A stretch of DNA of 64,000 bases from Epiperipatus broadwayi (GCA_028023455.1 JAQFVV010012669.1:938501-1002500), one strand, 5' to 3'. Shown: positions 21,600 through 34,689, counted from the first letter of the stretch. Program-made: numbers and translations. Notes: generated by a model from the letters alone, not told the origin.

Positions 21600-23700
21600 T
21601 ATTATATATATATGCATAATATGGAGTTTAAAAGTACTTATAGTTTTTTACCCCAGACAATAAGGGTAATTGGTTACCAAAATATCACATAAATCAAAAA
21701 TCTTGTATAAAAACAGGCAGTTTAAATGGTTTTTTACGGCAAAAAAAAAATTTGTATTTAGGAAAAAAAAAATTTTTAATGAATAAATATTTTACTAAGT
21801 TTATGTTAATTTTAAAAAAAGTATTAACCTGTGTATGAATGTAGTATGTAATAAGTACACTTCACTTGCTATGATTTTTAAAAAATATTTTTACATTTTA
21901 CAGTCATTTTGAAATTACAAGATTCATATTTTCTTGAATTATAATTTGTTAAATTAAACTGGAGCACATAAAATATATACATTTTTAAAATTTATTTTTG
22001 GGGCATTTTATGTTGTTATCAATGGTTTTTTATTTTTGTAATTACCTAATTAATAAAACTGAGTTTTTTTCCCCCCACTTTATTTAAAAAACATTTAAAA
22101 ATCAGTGGTCTGTTATTTTTTTTTACAAGTATAATTAAATAAAAAGTTAGATAAAAAATATAATGTACAATTGATTACTGTTGGTGTAATAAATTGAAAT
22201 AATGATTAAATCTTTTTTGTCGGCATTGTTATATTTATTATGAAGCATTTTTGCTTGGAGAGGGTTGTACTAGAATTTTTATTGATATGACACTATTAAA
22301 TAAAAATTAGTTAAATAAATTGTACAATATTTTAAGTAATGTACATATTTTTCAATTTATTTATAATGTTTTTTAATTTTGAATATAGTAAAAGTTTATT
22401 TTTAATTGTATAACTAAAAAAAATGTGTTTTTTTTATTTTATGGAGAGTGTTTATTTTTTACAAAGAAAATAAATAACTCATACATTCTAATTACTGTAA
22501 TTGTATTTTATCATTTATATCTTCTAACATAATAAATAAATTTTCTACAGTACTTTTTATGTAAATTTGATCAATTAATCTTACGAAGATGATCCTTGTT
22601 TTGTTGATGACTATTTTTATAATGTCAATAGTCTTACAAAATTAATATTTTAAAATGAAAAATTTGAATTTTTTTTTTTTTTTTTATAGATTGCTATAAT
22701 TAATAGTTGATTGTTACTTAAATAATGAGTATGGCAAACTCTCATATAAAGGTTCATATATACCAAGAGCAGGATATAAATTGTACAGCCTAAATGTAAT
22801 TAAATGATCAAAATATCAAGAAAAAATAAATAGTAAAAACTATTCACTATATAGTCACAATCATTTTGCTCTGCTAAGTTTTATCAGTTAAATATGGTAT
22901 CTAAGAAATTATATTAATATTAGAATGATATTACATTTGGATATTTTTGTTTAAGCTTTATTCTTGTTCCTAAATATATAAACAATGAAATATCATTAAA
23001 TTAGTAGTTAAAACAACCAATGTTAAATGCCTTTAGTGAATATTATGTTTAAAAGTCAGTAAGAGTGGAAAATCTGTTTTAAACTAGAATTTATATTCTC
23101 ACCTGAACAGTTTTATCATTAAAGTGTCAGTTTTTATCATTCCTAATCTGATAATTATAACCTTATATAAATCAATTGTTTATATTTAATGTGAAACATA
23201 AAGTTATTTTAAAGTGCACTGTAACTCAAGGTCTATTTGCAAATATCTCATTCAGTATTCAATCCAATCATATAGTATAGAAATAGTCATTTCATTTTCT
23301 AATTAAAAATTATTTTACATTTAGCAGTCAGACCAGACATATCTAGGCTTTAAACAAATGAACACTATGTGATATGCAATAACCAAATGTCATTAAACAT
23401 ATACTTAAAATAATCTGTGTTAAATGTGATAAATAAATCTTATTTAAAAGTCTATGAGTTTAAAAAATTGTCAAATTTTTGTTAAAGATTCAAATTTTGA
23501 ATAAAAATATTGATTCCTGTTTATTCATAATCTAATATTGAATAGACAATATGGATATGCTCTGATTAATCTATATTACAACAAAAGGGTTTTTTTTTTT
23601 TTTTTTACTTTTGTAAATAAATTTATTTTTGTTACTGTTTATAAAAAGAATTTAGTATATTTTTAAGTATTATTTTGACAAATTATTTGAAAAACTAGAT
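21600..23700. other. A+T-rich DNA, nothing recognised
   Basis: Poly-A and poly-T runs and simple sequence fill this stretch. No exon, RNA gene or repeat edge is supported. Confidence 0.5.
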
Positions 23701-24009
23701 AACTTAGCTACAAAGCTTGGTACTCATGTATTATTGCTTGGCTCACTTGGTGGAAAGCTTGATGGATGTTTTTTTTATTATTATTAATAATTCATTTTCA
23801 AGGGTATAACAATATGGCTGTTTTTTTTTAACATGATTATCACATTAATTATTATGTTAATTTATTTTTTTTTAAGATAATTATAAAAACACAAGAAATT
23901 ATACAAAAATCCAATGATTGTAATTAAAAAATTAAATTTTAATATAATTGTAATAAAAATGAAAGTATAACAAACATTTATGATGGAAATAGGGGCATTT
24001 ATATCTGCG

Positions 24010-24869
24010 GATAGCAATTGCTAATATCCTTTAACATACGCTACAAACATATCTTGTTGCTTATGCAGTTGCTGCCACATAAATTCCACTAAATACAAAT
24101 CCATGTGCTGTCACACAGTACCCAAGTATTTTTTGCTTTGCCATTTTACCAGAACTCATAATCTCTCTATTATATTTTGTGTATGCACACCTGTACCTGG
24201 ATTTACAAAGTTGTAGGTGTGATTTATTTTGAAATATTCAAATCTGGTATGGCATAATTCTTCATTTGTATAATGCTTCCAACCATTTGAATAAATGGTA
24301 GATCCATCAGCGATATTATCTTTAATGACATCTATAAGAATTGGTACTGTTCTACTTGCAACATTTACAATTAAGTACTAGTCTCTCTCTTCATAAGCCA
24401 TCAAATAACCATTTCTTGTGAAAGTATTTATTCCTGTTGGTTTTTTCTTTTGCTGAAAAGACTTTTGTCTATTTCAGCAATTTTGTCAAACACTCAGTTT
24501 TTGCATGATGGTCTAGTTAAAAGGCTGTAGATACAAATTTCACATAAGTAGTTGTTCCAGTCAGTAACAGTTTTGTCCAATAAATCCAGTTGTTTTTTAC
24601 CCATTGTATAGTCATTAATTCCATCACCAGCTATAAATAAATCTAAGTACAGTAATAAAGGATATTTTGAACCTTCTAATCACAATCCTTAAGAACGGAT
24701 ACTCACTTCGAACACGTTTAGATATTGAGCTGTCATTGGGTCTCTGCTTGCACATAAAGTTTTATATCATGCCCATTAGCACATAATTTTTGCATGGGCA
24801 CTATCCTAAAATTCTGAAAGTATTTAATTGTTTCTTCTTTTGACACTGGTAGATCCCAAATTTTAATAA
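24010..24869 (-). pseudogene. Merlin transposase, left copy, broken
   Basis: The minus-strand conceptual translation carries 'AEIDKSLFSKRKN', then 'ECFNVNVASRT...DNIADGSTIYSNGWKHY', then 'FKINHTYNFVNPGTGVHTQN' and 'IERLW'. These are the ISXO2/IS1595-like DDE blocks in order. It has frameshifts and stops, the initiator Met codon is ATT, and the second catalytic Asp (SDCW in the family) is Asn (SNGW). The third acidic residue (Glu in 'NIERLW') is kept. These copies are not functional. Confidence 0.75.
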
Positions 24870-25526
24870 TTTTTGACAAAATAATTACCAAAAATAATCA
24901 AACAATAGATTGAATTAAAATACTATGGTAAAGTCAAAAAATGCTAGGAAACACACAAAAATTATGACAATGGTAACAGTGTGTTAATGATTTTACATTA
25001 TAATATACCTAAAAGAAATTATTAATTAAATGTTCTGAATGACATTTCTAAAAAAATTAGTATTAATTTTTTTAAGTTAGCATTAATTTATATTCAATTT
25101 CTTAATTTTTTTTAAACTTAAAAAGTATCATATATGTGATTAAACAAGTAATTCCTTCATTCCCTTTGCCAGAAGCTTGACAGGTATTTTTGTTAAATTA
25201 TCAATTTTCAGGTGCATCCAAAGTATTTGTTTTTTTTCCTCAAAATTATTTTATCACACAAGTAATACTTTTTATGTTTAAAAAATATTAAGAAATCGAA
25301 GGAACATAAATTAATGCTAACTTAAAAAAAAATAATATTAATTTTTTTAGAAATGGTATTTAGAATATTTAATGAACTAATTTTTTTAAGGTTTATTATA
25401 ATGTACAACTGTTAACACGTTACTTCCATTGTCATGATTTTTGTGCATTTTCTAGAATTTTCAGTCTTTACTTTAGTATTTTAATTCGATCTGTTTAATT
25501 ATTTTTCATAATTATTTTGTGCAAAA

Positions 25527-26375
25527 ATGATTAAAATTTGGCGTCTACCAGTGACAGAAGAAGAAAGTTGAGTATTTTCAGAATTACGGGATACTGCTTG
25601 CACAAAAATTGTGCACTAATTGGCATGATATGAATCTTTATGTGCGATTGGAGACTCAATGGCAGTGCAATATCAAAACATTCAAAGCGAGTATCCATTT
25701 ATAAAGGAACATAGTTAGAAGGCTCCAAAATATCCTTTCTTACTGCATTTAGATTTAATTGTAGCTGGTGGATGGAATTAACAAATGTACAATGAGGATA
25801 AAAGCAATTGGATTTATTGGACAAAACTGTATTGATTGGAACAGTTACTTACATGAAGTTTGTATCTTCAGCCTTTTAGCTAAACCATAATGCAAAAGTG
25901 GAGTGCCTAACAAAATTGTTGAAATAGATGAAAATCTTTTCAGCAAAAGAAAAAACCAACAGGGATGAATCCTTCCATCAATGGTTACTCAGTGGCTTGT
26001 ACAGAAAGACCAGTGAGTGTTTCAATGTAACTGTTGTAAAAAAAACAGCACTGATTCTTATGTTTGCCATTAAAGATGATATCGCCAACGGATCTACCAT
26101 ATATTCAGACTGTTGGAAGGGGTATAAAAGTGAAGAATTATGCCATGCTGGATTTGAACATTTGAAAGTAAATCACACCTACAACTTTGTGAATTTAGAT
26201 ATAGGTGTGCATATGAAAAATATAAAGAGATTATGGAGTCTAGTGGTATAGCAAAACAAAAATGACTACACATAGATTTGTATTTAGTGGAATGTATGTG
26301 GCAGCAACTGCACAAGCAACAAAATATGTTTGTGGTGATATTAGAGGATATTAGCAATTGCTATCCACTGATATG
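25527..26375 (+). pseudogene. Merlin transposase, right copy, broken
   Basis: It starts at ATG 25527 (MIKIWRLPVTEEE). Recognisable blocks follow: a Cys/His 'LCxxGH' region with frameshifts near 25610, 'LLDKTV.DWNSYLHEVC' near 25815-25862, 'EIDENLFSAKEKT' near 25922, and 'STIYSDCWKGYKSEELCHAG' near 26090-26149. 'KVNHTYNFVNLDIGVHMKN' and 'IKRLW' come next, followed by a decayed C-terminus near 26260-26375. Two Asp residues of the DDE triad are present, but the Glu is Lys (NIKRLW). An uninterrupted 107-codon frame remains at 25928-26251. The catalytic assignment comes from the ISXO2-like family pattern. Confidence 0.82.
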
Positions 26376-26664
26376 AATACCCACATTCACATATGTTTGT
26401 CATACTTTTATCGGTACTGTGGTATTAGAGCTGCGACATGAATTATAATTGTTTAATCATTAAATTAATTAGGTTATTAAATCAAAAACATATTTTAAAA
26501 TCTACATTCAAAAAAAAATTAAAAAAAAACCCGAAAAGCATTAATATGAAGAATGGTTATAATGCGTGTTTAAATCATATTGAGTGTGTGTTTGCATGTG
26601 CATATTCTGCATAATCTATTTTAATAAATTGTATAGGCTTACACCTGCATTTATATATGTATAT

Positions 26665-26790
26665 GCAGGATTTGAACTCAGACTTTCACACAACCTACAA
26701 CTCTCAGTGCCATCTTATATTGCTGTCTCACCTGATCACACACATGTTGAAAAGATAAATAATCACCAATATACATATTTCATGCTAAAT
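26665..26790 (-). repeat. HH2 repeat, inverted copy with broken hammerhead
   Basis: Minus-strand copy. The B box GAGTTCAAATCC is intact (complement of about 26668-26679). The 3' stem I strands, GAAA box and stem II (GTGCT/AGCAT) are present. The CUGAUGA box is cut to TTAATGA and the 5' strand of stem I is missing, because the copy joins directly to the 'attaaagt' start of the repeat. The ribozyme is therefore incomplete. Confidence 0.7.
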
Positions 26791-26799
26791 CAGCACTCA

Positions 26800-27030
26800 T
26801 TAAAGTATGAAGATTGGTTAACTTAATATAAATCTGAGTACTAATTGTAAATATGTGTGGACATGGTAATCTGAACCAACTGATGAGTGCTGGTTTAGCC
26901 CGAAATATGTATATTGGTGATTATTTATCTTTTTAACATGTGTGATCAGATGAGTCAGCAATATAAGATGATACTAAGAGTTGTAGGTCGTTGTGAAAGT
27001 CTGAGTTTGAATCTTGCATATATTACATAT
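26800..27030 (+). repeat. HH2 SINE-like repeat, direct copy
   Basis: It aligns with 18125-18362 from the 'taaagtatgaagat' start to the B-box-like GAGTTTGAATC at 27003-27013. Together with the inverted copy it forms a fold-back centred near 26829, nested in the TIR element. Confidence 0.75.
26865..26929 (+). ncRNA. Type I hammerhead ribozyme (HH2), one stem II mismatch
   Basis: Outer stem I is GGTAA (26865-26869) with TTATC (26925-26929), one G-U pair. Inner stem I is ACCAA (26875-26879) with TTGGT (26914-26918). CUGAUGA is at 26880-26886. Stem II is GTGCT (26887-26891) with AGCCC (26897-26901), one mismatch relative to the 18-kb copy. GAAA is at 26902-26905 and the AUA cleavage triplet ends at 26913. 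All core bases are conserved, so activity is plausible but perhaps weakened. Confidence 0.82.
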
Positions 27031-27839
27031 ATAAATGCGGAATGACAATGAAATTCTGAATACTTTTATTACTTTATTAACAAAATCAAAGTTAGAGACA
27101 GACTGCTTGCATTTGACTCTTTATTTAATAATTCTTGGTCTATGCTTAACTTTCCTGTTACCTTTTTTTCTTCCAAGTCTCAGTGGTCTCAGAATGCTGC
27201 TATCTTCATAAGGGACAATTAACTTTGTTTCTAGTTTATTACTATGTATTTTAATTATTGATTTTTGTTGATTATTAAATTTTACCTTTGAAGTAAATGC
27301 AGGTGTAAGCCTGTACAATGTATTAAAATAGATTATGCATAAAATGCACGTGCAAACACACACTCATTTTGATTTAAACACACATTTTAATTATTTTTCA
27401 CATTGATGGTTTTCGTATTTTTTTTTTTTTTTGTTAAATTGGTTTTTTTTTAATGTAGATTTTAACATATGTTTTTGATTTAATAACGTAATTAATTTAA
27501 TGATTAAATGATTATAATTCTTCATGTCGCAGCTCTAATACCACAGTACCATTTTATCAGATACATTTGTTATATTTTCATCATATATGTTTGTTATACT
27601 TTCATTTTTATTACAATTGTATTAAAATTTAATTTTTAATTACAATCGTTTGAAGTTTTGTATAATTTCTTGTGTTTTTATAATCATCTTTTAAAAAAAT
27701 CAATATAATAATTAATATGATAATCACGTTAAAAAAATAGCCATATTGTTACATCCCCTGAAAATGGATTATTAATAATAAAAAAACACCTGTCAAGCTT
27801 CTCGCCAAATGAGCAAAGGAATAATACTTAAGTACTAAG

Positions 27840-28440
27840 GCACTATAAAATTGTAAAATGTTGAACCATAAATTTCTTTAAAAAATTAACATGTAGAATA
27901 TAGATGTAATTATTTTTTCTCACAATGATGAAATGATTTAAGTGTAATAGCAATTTAAGCAATCTCTAAGCTATTTAATTAGGAGAATGTTATTTTTCAG
28001 CTTCAGTTAATATTTTTGTGAGAGACTTCTACTCTCAAATCAATCTTAGGTCAACATAAAACCAGTTTTGCCCTTACCTTGTTTATGGCAATTTCTTTTC
28101 ATTAAATATCAATTATAAAATAAACAGTAAATGTAATAATCTCCAGATCAAGAATCATTTTATTACGAAATGATAAAAGACCTCCTAAATAGACAAAAAT
28201 GATATCACTGTAGTAAATTCAAGGACTTTATTAATATTAAACATCATATAAATTTCCAGCTTTCATTTAATGTAATATCATTGAATTGGTTTCTTCTTAA
28301 GCTTTTAATTATACTGTAGTAGCCCTGCCATCTCTGTATGTATTGATTTACTGAGTGTTTATATAGTTTGTTTCTGATTGAAGAGGGGCATTGTATTAAA
28401 CATTATTCTAAACAATTAGTCATAGTGATAACAATAGTAA
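27840..28440. other. A+T-rich DNA, nothing recognised
   Basis: No supported feature is present. Confidence 0.45.
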
Positions 28441-28444
28441 TTGT

Positions 28445-28690
28445 ATAGTTTTATTGCTCAGAAGTTTTCATGAAGTTTGAATACTACAAGTGACAGAATT
28501 GTGCTGTAATCCATGGATCTCAAGCTCTTGTGTCTGTTATTCTGTTATTAAACTAATCTTTTATATTTTAGTGCAGTGGCAGATCTGGATACAATGTACA
28601 TAGATTGTTGCTCATTCCAACACTTTTGTTGCTTAGAACTTCATATAAACTTGGAGCTACAAACCATTTGATTAAAGAAGATATAATAAT
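28445..28690 (+). repeat. Dispersed degenerate repeat (relative of 2530-2765)
   Basis: The blocks 'gctcagaagttttcatgaag' near 28457 and 'gcttagaacttcatataaac' near 28631 resemble each other and the units near 2.54 and 2.68 kb, including the shared 'aatccatgga' at 28510. The type is unknown. Confidence 0.4.
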
Positions 28691-29599
28691 AAAAGTTGCA
28701 ACTAAATCAATTTCTGATGCAAGTTATGGGGAGGAGGGTTAGCCTAGATTAAGTGAAGTGAGTAGAATTGTTATATGTCATTTTACTCCTCATCAGTTGA
28801 CCATTTGATAAATGAATTGTAAAATATATAAAATAAAAACTTTTCTTTAAAAACTAAATGTCATATGTAAAGAATGAATACAGTTTCAGCATTCATTAAG
28901 TATTCTTTGAATTCACAATTCTTTCATTGCAATAAAACAGTAGGAACTAATGCTGTTTCAGTAATGACATTTATTTCTGTAAAGTAAATATTATTTGATG
29001 GAAATATTTATATGAAAAGTAGTTTTAGAAAATCATTTTTCTCAAATAAAAAGTGTTTAATTAGAGTTTAAATTTATATTCCATTATTTGAATACAGTAT
29101 AAGTTTGAACTTTATATGAAGTGATTAGAAATACAGATATCAGATAATATTTGCTTTTCTATCTATTAGTAGTGTTTACTGCAAGGAGATTCTGTGATTA
29201 TTACAATTCTCATTTGTTACAAATATTATTCATTTCATTTTAATATAAATTATAAAATATCTTTTAAATGCTTTTATTATTTGGCTGAAGTTTCCTTCAG
29301 AAATAAAATATAGGATAGTTTTTTAAAAGGTTACATATATAAATTATATGAAAGCACATTGAATCAAATAATTAATAGAATATCATAATGAAGTGATAAC
29401 ATTTGATTATCATCATCATTAGGCAGTTTGTTTTTACTTGCTACCTTCTTAACAATTTAATCTAGCATTTTGATATTTAAAACTCACAAAATAGTTGGTA
29501 GTGTCACTTATTACTTTATACCTTTTGTATTAGCCCACAATGGCTAAAATATCATTTGTTTAACATAATGGCTACAGTGGTATGTGTTAGAGCTTCTAA

Positions 29600-29990
29600 G
29601 AAAAGAATTATTTTATAATTACAATAAATATTATAATATATATATGATCATAGATTGCAAAAAATGGAGAAATAAAATTACTTTAATTTATTATTGCTTC
29701 TGAGACAAGTTATTATAATGAGATAAATTTGATTTTATTTATTTTATAAGTATTACAAAAATATTATATTTATATATAAAAAAAACAATGATAGATTAAC
29801 AAAAATGGAAAAATAAAGTTATATTCATTTATACTGTTTGACTAGGATGAGTTGATTGCTCTCTTTTAGTAAAATTACAATCTGTTATTATAATAAAATA
29901 AATTTGATGTTTTTTATTGTAAGAATTATTTACAAAAAAATTATAACATAAAAAATGGAGAAATAATATTATTTACATTTAGATTATAGC
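29600..29990 (+). repeat. Three-unit degenerate tandem repeat, about 140-150 bp
   Basis: Near-identical short cores 'aaaaatggagaaataaaatt' (29658), 'aaaaatggaaaaataaagtt' (29801) and 'aaaaaatggagaaataatat' (29950) recur with similar flanks ('taatgagataaatttgat', 'taataaaataaatttgat'). Confidence 0.55.
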
Positions 29991-30369
29991 ATTATGAGAT
30001 ACTGCTAAACCCCCCAAAAGTTGCATAATACACAATGAGAGAAAATTCAGACTAATTTAATTTTTTTCAAAATACAGATACCCCAAGAAAGGTACTGTGA
30101 TGGACAATTGTTCTATTTATAAAATTTTATAAAATGAACGCTTATGAATATTTCTAAGGATATCATATATTGAAGGTTAATCAAGGATTTATCTTATTTG
30201 TGTAATATGTTTCCAATCAAAAATTTTCACTACTTTTTTATTATTTTTACATTGTTTATACTAAATAAATTTCTATAAAAATCATTTATTTTTTTTGTAC
30301 TTTCCTGAATGCTTTTTACTAAATGATCTGATAAATCTTTTTCACTACTTTTTATCAGATGATTAATAA

Positions 30370-30575
30370 ATGCATTGTGAAAAATGCTAATAAGATGTGA
30401 ATTTTTTTAAAATTCAATACAATGATTTATTATGTATATAATAAAAGAAAAAGAAGAATATTTTGAAGAAGTGTGCTAGACAGTTAAATCTCCAGACACT
30501 TTAATAAAAAAATATTGTGAAAAGTGCAAAGAAGAAATGAATTTTTTAAAAGTTTATATTATGATTTATTAATTT
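30370..30575 (+). repeat. Two-unit tandem repeat, about 139 bp
   Basis: 'cattgtgaaaaatgc' near 30374 and 'tattgtgaaaagtgc' near 30513 are each followed by an 'atgtgaattttttt/aaatgaattttttaaa' block and 'atgatttatta'. It is similar in period to the array at 29.6 kb but different in sequence. Confidence 0.45.
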
Positions 30576-30579
30576 ATTT

Positions 30580-33500
30580 AAAATACTTTGGGACAAAAAA
30601 ATATTCTGAACAAATAATAAAGTGTTTTTTTTTATTGTCATTACTGGTATCATCCTGTGAACCTAATATGAAAATGATATTTCCAAAGGTCAGTCATTTT
30701 GAGTATAGAAATATTTTTTATTCTTTACAGTGATAATTTTGAGGTATTTAATTGATAATAATAATAATATATCTTTATGGTGTTATTAAAATATCAGGTT
30801 AAACAATCTATGCTGCATAAAACATCTTGGTAAGAGTAAAGAAATTGTAAGCATTTTAAAAAAAAACATGGCTTGAAAGGTTTTAAAGAATAAATATTTT
30901 TGTGTCTGTATTAAATGTTTAAAATAATATGGCATACTTTTTTCCAATGCTGCAAAGAGATATAAGAGATTAGTGCTGCCTTAAGTTCCATGCAAAGACA
31001 GATTAAATAAATAATTTGACTAGTATCTGAATACAAAAGGGCCTCTGAGCTTGTAAGGGGAGACATTTAGTACTGTGAACTTTTCTTTAATTAATGAAAA
31101 ATAATCAATCAAATTGATTTTAGAGTAATGCAAAACAAGCAATAATGTTTTCTGTCAATCAACAAATCAAAAATGAAAATAATAATAATTATTACATCTT
31201 GTTACATTCTTTAAAAGAAAATAATCAAATTTAATTTTCTTCTACTTTTATTTTTTTATGATTGACAAGTCAACAATCATCAAATTGGAGTCCTCTTGTT
31301 GTGGGTGGTCTTAATAAGATTGTTGTTTTTTATTAAAAAATTCAAATTGATTGTTTTTGTTCTATATTTGTAAAATTTTGTATAATTAAGTGTACAGATT
31401 TATTATAATATTGTAAATATTATTTGCAAATGAAATAAAATTTCAATTTCATTTACAAAAATTGCCAAATATAGGAAATTGTTTTTATTGGAAATTAATT
31501 TCTCTTATGTTTAAGCATTTTTGTAATTTCTTTTATTTTTGCTTGTTGCCAATCTACTGTACTTCCGAAAATATTTATGGCTCTTTAGATTTACTTGACA
31601 ATCTTACTGACTATAGAATCAGGAGAAAGGAATTTTCAAAGTTGAAACTGATCATAACTTACATGTGTCCTTTAAATCTGAAGTTTGCAAGAGCTTAAAC
31701 TTAGACAAAGTCCTAAGAAAAGCAAGAAAAATAGCTATTTATAATAAAAGGCAATAATAATGAATTATGTATAATTTATTAATGTTAAATGATTTTTAAG
31801 AATCTAAAAAAAAAGATAATTTGTTTACAGCAATACTTTACATTTACGTCCCCCTCCCTCAATAAACAAAAGTTAAATTTAATATTTATATTTAATAATT
31901 TTATAATCACTAAAATAAATAATTTTTGTTTACTTGTAGATTTATTATGCATGTAATTTAAATATTAAAATATACTTATATCTATTAGGTTCACTAATTC
32001 ATACATTTGATTGCTTTTCATGCTACTATAAAGACAAACTCTGTAATAAATTTTATTTACATATCTAAAACTGTATAGACATTGGTAATGAGCTTGGGAC
32101 CTTGTAAAAAATATTTTCAATTGAATTTCACAGTTCCTAAATCTAATTCTGAGAGAGAGAAATGTATGCATATATTTAAAAATGAATTTATGTGACTTGT
32201 AACTTTGAAAATAAGAATGCAATTCTATGAGATTCATTATTTTTCAGGCTGTTGCCCAAGATGAACCTAAAATAAAATTTTGAGAGTTAATTTAATGTTA
32301 CTGTGTCTTCAAAATAATCAAATTCTAGCTTTATATTAGTGCATTTATAATTTTTATATATGTACACTGATATATACTGATTATTAAGTTGACTCTTAAA
32401 TAATTCAGCAATACAAAATTAAATTAAATGTGATGAATTTTAAAAAAAGAACATTTTAACAATGCTATTTTAAATTATTCACTGACATGAGAAAAAAATT
32501 AAAAATGATTTAGTTGCCTCTCTTAGCAATTTAAACCTGTTTTATTGGCTGGATTTAGTATTAGACCTGCTTAATTTTTAGCAAAAGGGAAAGGCTACAG
32601 ATTTGGAAATATATAACCCTATTAAAGAAATAATATTATAGGTTGGCTGATTAAAATAATATAAGGGGGATGATCAATCATTGATTCATATGATGTCTAT
32701 TGTGTGAGAATCCATAATTCTACATAATTCTGCAATGGTTATTCACTGTATATTATTGTGTTCTTCTTTTTATAGGTTTCCATATTACACAAGTTCTGGT
32801 GAACACATTAGATGTTATAAATCATAAGAATATTTTTTTAAAAAAAGAAACATGCAATGGCTTTTGTTTAGTAATCTGAAAACAATGAATACATTTCAAA
32901 ATCTATATACAGCTGTATGAAGTTTCTTGATCACTGCTGGTATTTTGAGCAGCTGAACAATTTTTATTCAACTGTAAATTAACTCTATCATTTCAATACT
33001 GAGCTTTTTTCCCCAAGATGTTTTGGAAAATTTAAGCATATCGCAATATGCCATCATTTCATTTAAATTGCATCCAAGAAACATATTCACATTCAAATAA
33101 TTACATTATTTAATGAGTTATCAATAAAAATAAAGTAAACTTTCAATTTATAGTCTTTTTTAAAGAACTAGAAAAAATAAATGATAGACATATAAAAATG
33201 ATAGAACACATATCTGTTAACAATTATAAATAAAAAACCATTTATTATTCACCGAAATATAGTAAAATATAACTACAGCTCAGATGTTGTAATTCAAAAC
33301 ACTTCAACTTATTATTTGTAAAATGTCTGTACATGCATATAACATTTGTACATATATATATACTTTTAATATGACAATATTTACATGTTTTATATTATAG
33401 TACTTAGACAATTTTTTTTTTTTATTAAAAAATTATCTAATCATTAATTTATTATAAAAAATTGCATCTAAATATTTTAATTTTTGTAAATAAAATAAAA

Positions 33501-34680
33501 ATAAATATATATTATTTGCTTTGGATAATTTTATGCTTCAATTGATCTCTAAAAATGTAAAGCTTTTGTTTGTAAAACTTTCTAAATGAAAAGCAAAATT
33601 TATTGACAAACATACTTTAAAGAACAAGTAGTAAAATGAAAAAAGGTTGGGGATGAATAATCTTTTGTAACAGAAAAAAAGTAAGAAAAATGCTTGTCTG
33701 AATTTTTTATAATTAAATGAGAGAAAATATGTTTATTATTATTTTCTTAATAAAACAATAAAATGTCATTCAAAAATATTACATTGGGTCCATAATTTGT
33801 CAAAGATACATATGAAAAAATGATACTTTGAGAAATGGTGGATTCAGAAAAAAATATTTCTATAGTGCTGATTTCAGGCCCAAAAAAATTGACAATGGAT
33901 ATGGAAAAATTATACATAAGTATATATAATGGATTGAGAATATGGCTATGCATCAAAATATAAATTAGTTATAGAAAATCTATGGCAATGTTCAGACAAT
34001 AAATTTGCCCCCAAAAATGAAATGTCTATGATACAGAAAATGAACTGAAAGTGTTAAGTAAATCTACATGAGTTTGATATTTTTCCATTTTATTTTTATT
34101 CATCATATGTTTGTTATTAATAGAATATAAACAAGTTTATAATTTTAAAAAGTTTACCTTTGTAACAATTTGAATATGTCATATGCTAAATAATTTAAGT
34201 CTAATTGAAAATATAATGTTTTTCAATAAAAATGTGCATTTATAACATTTTTTTATTTTGTATTTTATTATAAAATATTTTTACTTGAAGTAAATAAATA
34301 TAACTGATTTATTTTGAAATAAGTACTTTTAAAATATTATATAAATTGACATTGGTAAATTGTGTTTAATATTTATCTTATGAATATTGATCAATTCCAA
34401 TAAAAATTGTAAAATAAGTATGCTCTTGTAATAGATTATTTTGAGTAAATATCAGTTGGTGTGAATACATTCATAACTAAAGATTTAGATTCCTTTCTAG
34501 TATATTTCATTTCTATGTGAATGCACTTGATGTAATATTCTTTTTATATAATTTGTATATATGATTTGTTTGCTAAATATATGAATTTCATTACTTGTTT
34601 TCTGTCTTATTTAAGTTTTTTATGGATAATTTTGTTTATTGTATGAGTATTTAAAATTGGTATAAAAATGGCATCATTTT
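30580..34680. other. A+T-rich intronic DNA, nothing recognised
   Basis: Several open frames of 60-90 codons (for example 31462-31698 and the minus-strand 31965-32237) have no family resemblance, no splice context and A+T-driven composition. I see no exon of WASHC5 here. Confidence 0.45.
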
Positions 34681-34689
34681 CAACCAATA

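Larger units (their letters stand above)
26413..27550. mobile_element. Long-TIR DNA transposon (non-autonomous) inside Merlin
   Basis: Terminal inverted repeats of about 250 bp start GGTACTGTGGTATTAGAGCT on each side (left arm about 26413-26655, right arm about 27297-27550). The flanks carry an 8-bp target-duplication-like pair with one mismatch: cttttatc (26405-26412) and attttatc (27551-27558). An 8-bp duplication fits hAT-type insertion, though the terminal bases are not the usual ones. The interior holds two inverted HH2 repeats and unrecognised sequence; no transposase is seen. Confidence 0.78.
23714..27835. mobile_element. Palindromic head-to-head Merlin pair with nested element
   Basis: Two Merlin (IS1595/ISXO2-type) copies face outwards from a shared centre near 25155-25230. 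The left copy is on the minus strand (about 23714-25155) and the right on the plus strand (about 25230-27835). Outer ends share the terminal sequence 'aagcttga.gg' preceded by a similar 'agta.t.atgtattatt' block on both sides. One more copy of the terminal sequence (agaagcttgacagg) sits alone in the centre near 25171. After removing the 1138-bp insertion at 26413-27550, the arms are near-complete mirror images with point differences and small indels. Unequal decay argues against an assembly artefact. Confidence 0.8.

Noticed and set aside
32776-32810. Second WASHC5 exon after a TTTTTATAG acceptor
   Set aside because: The translation (FPYYTSSGEHI) does not match strumpellin and no donor follows.
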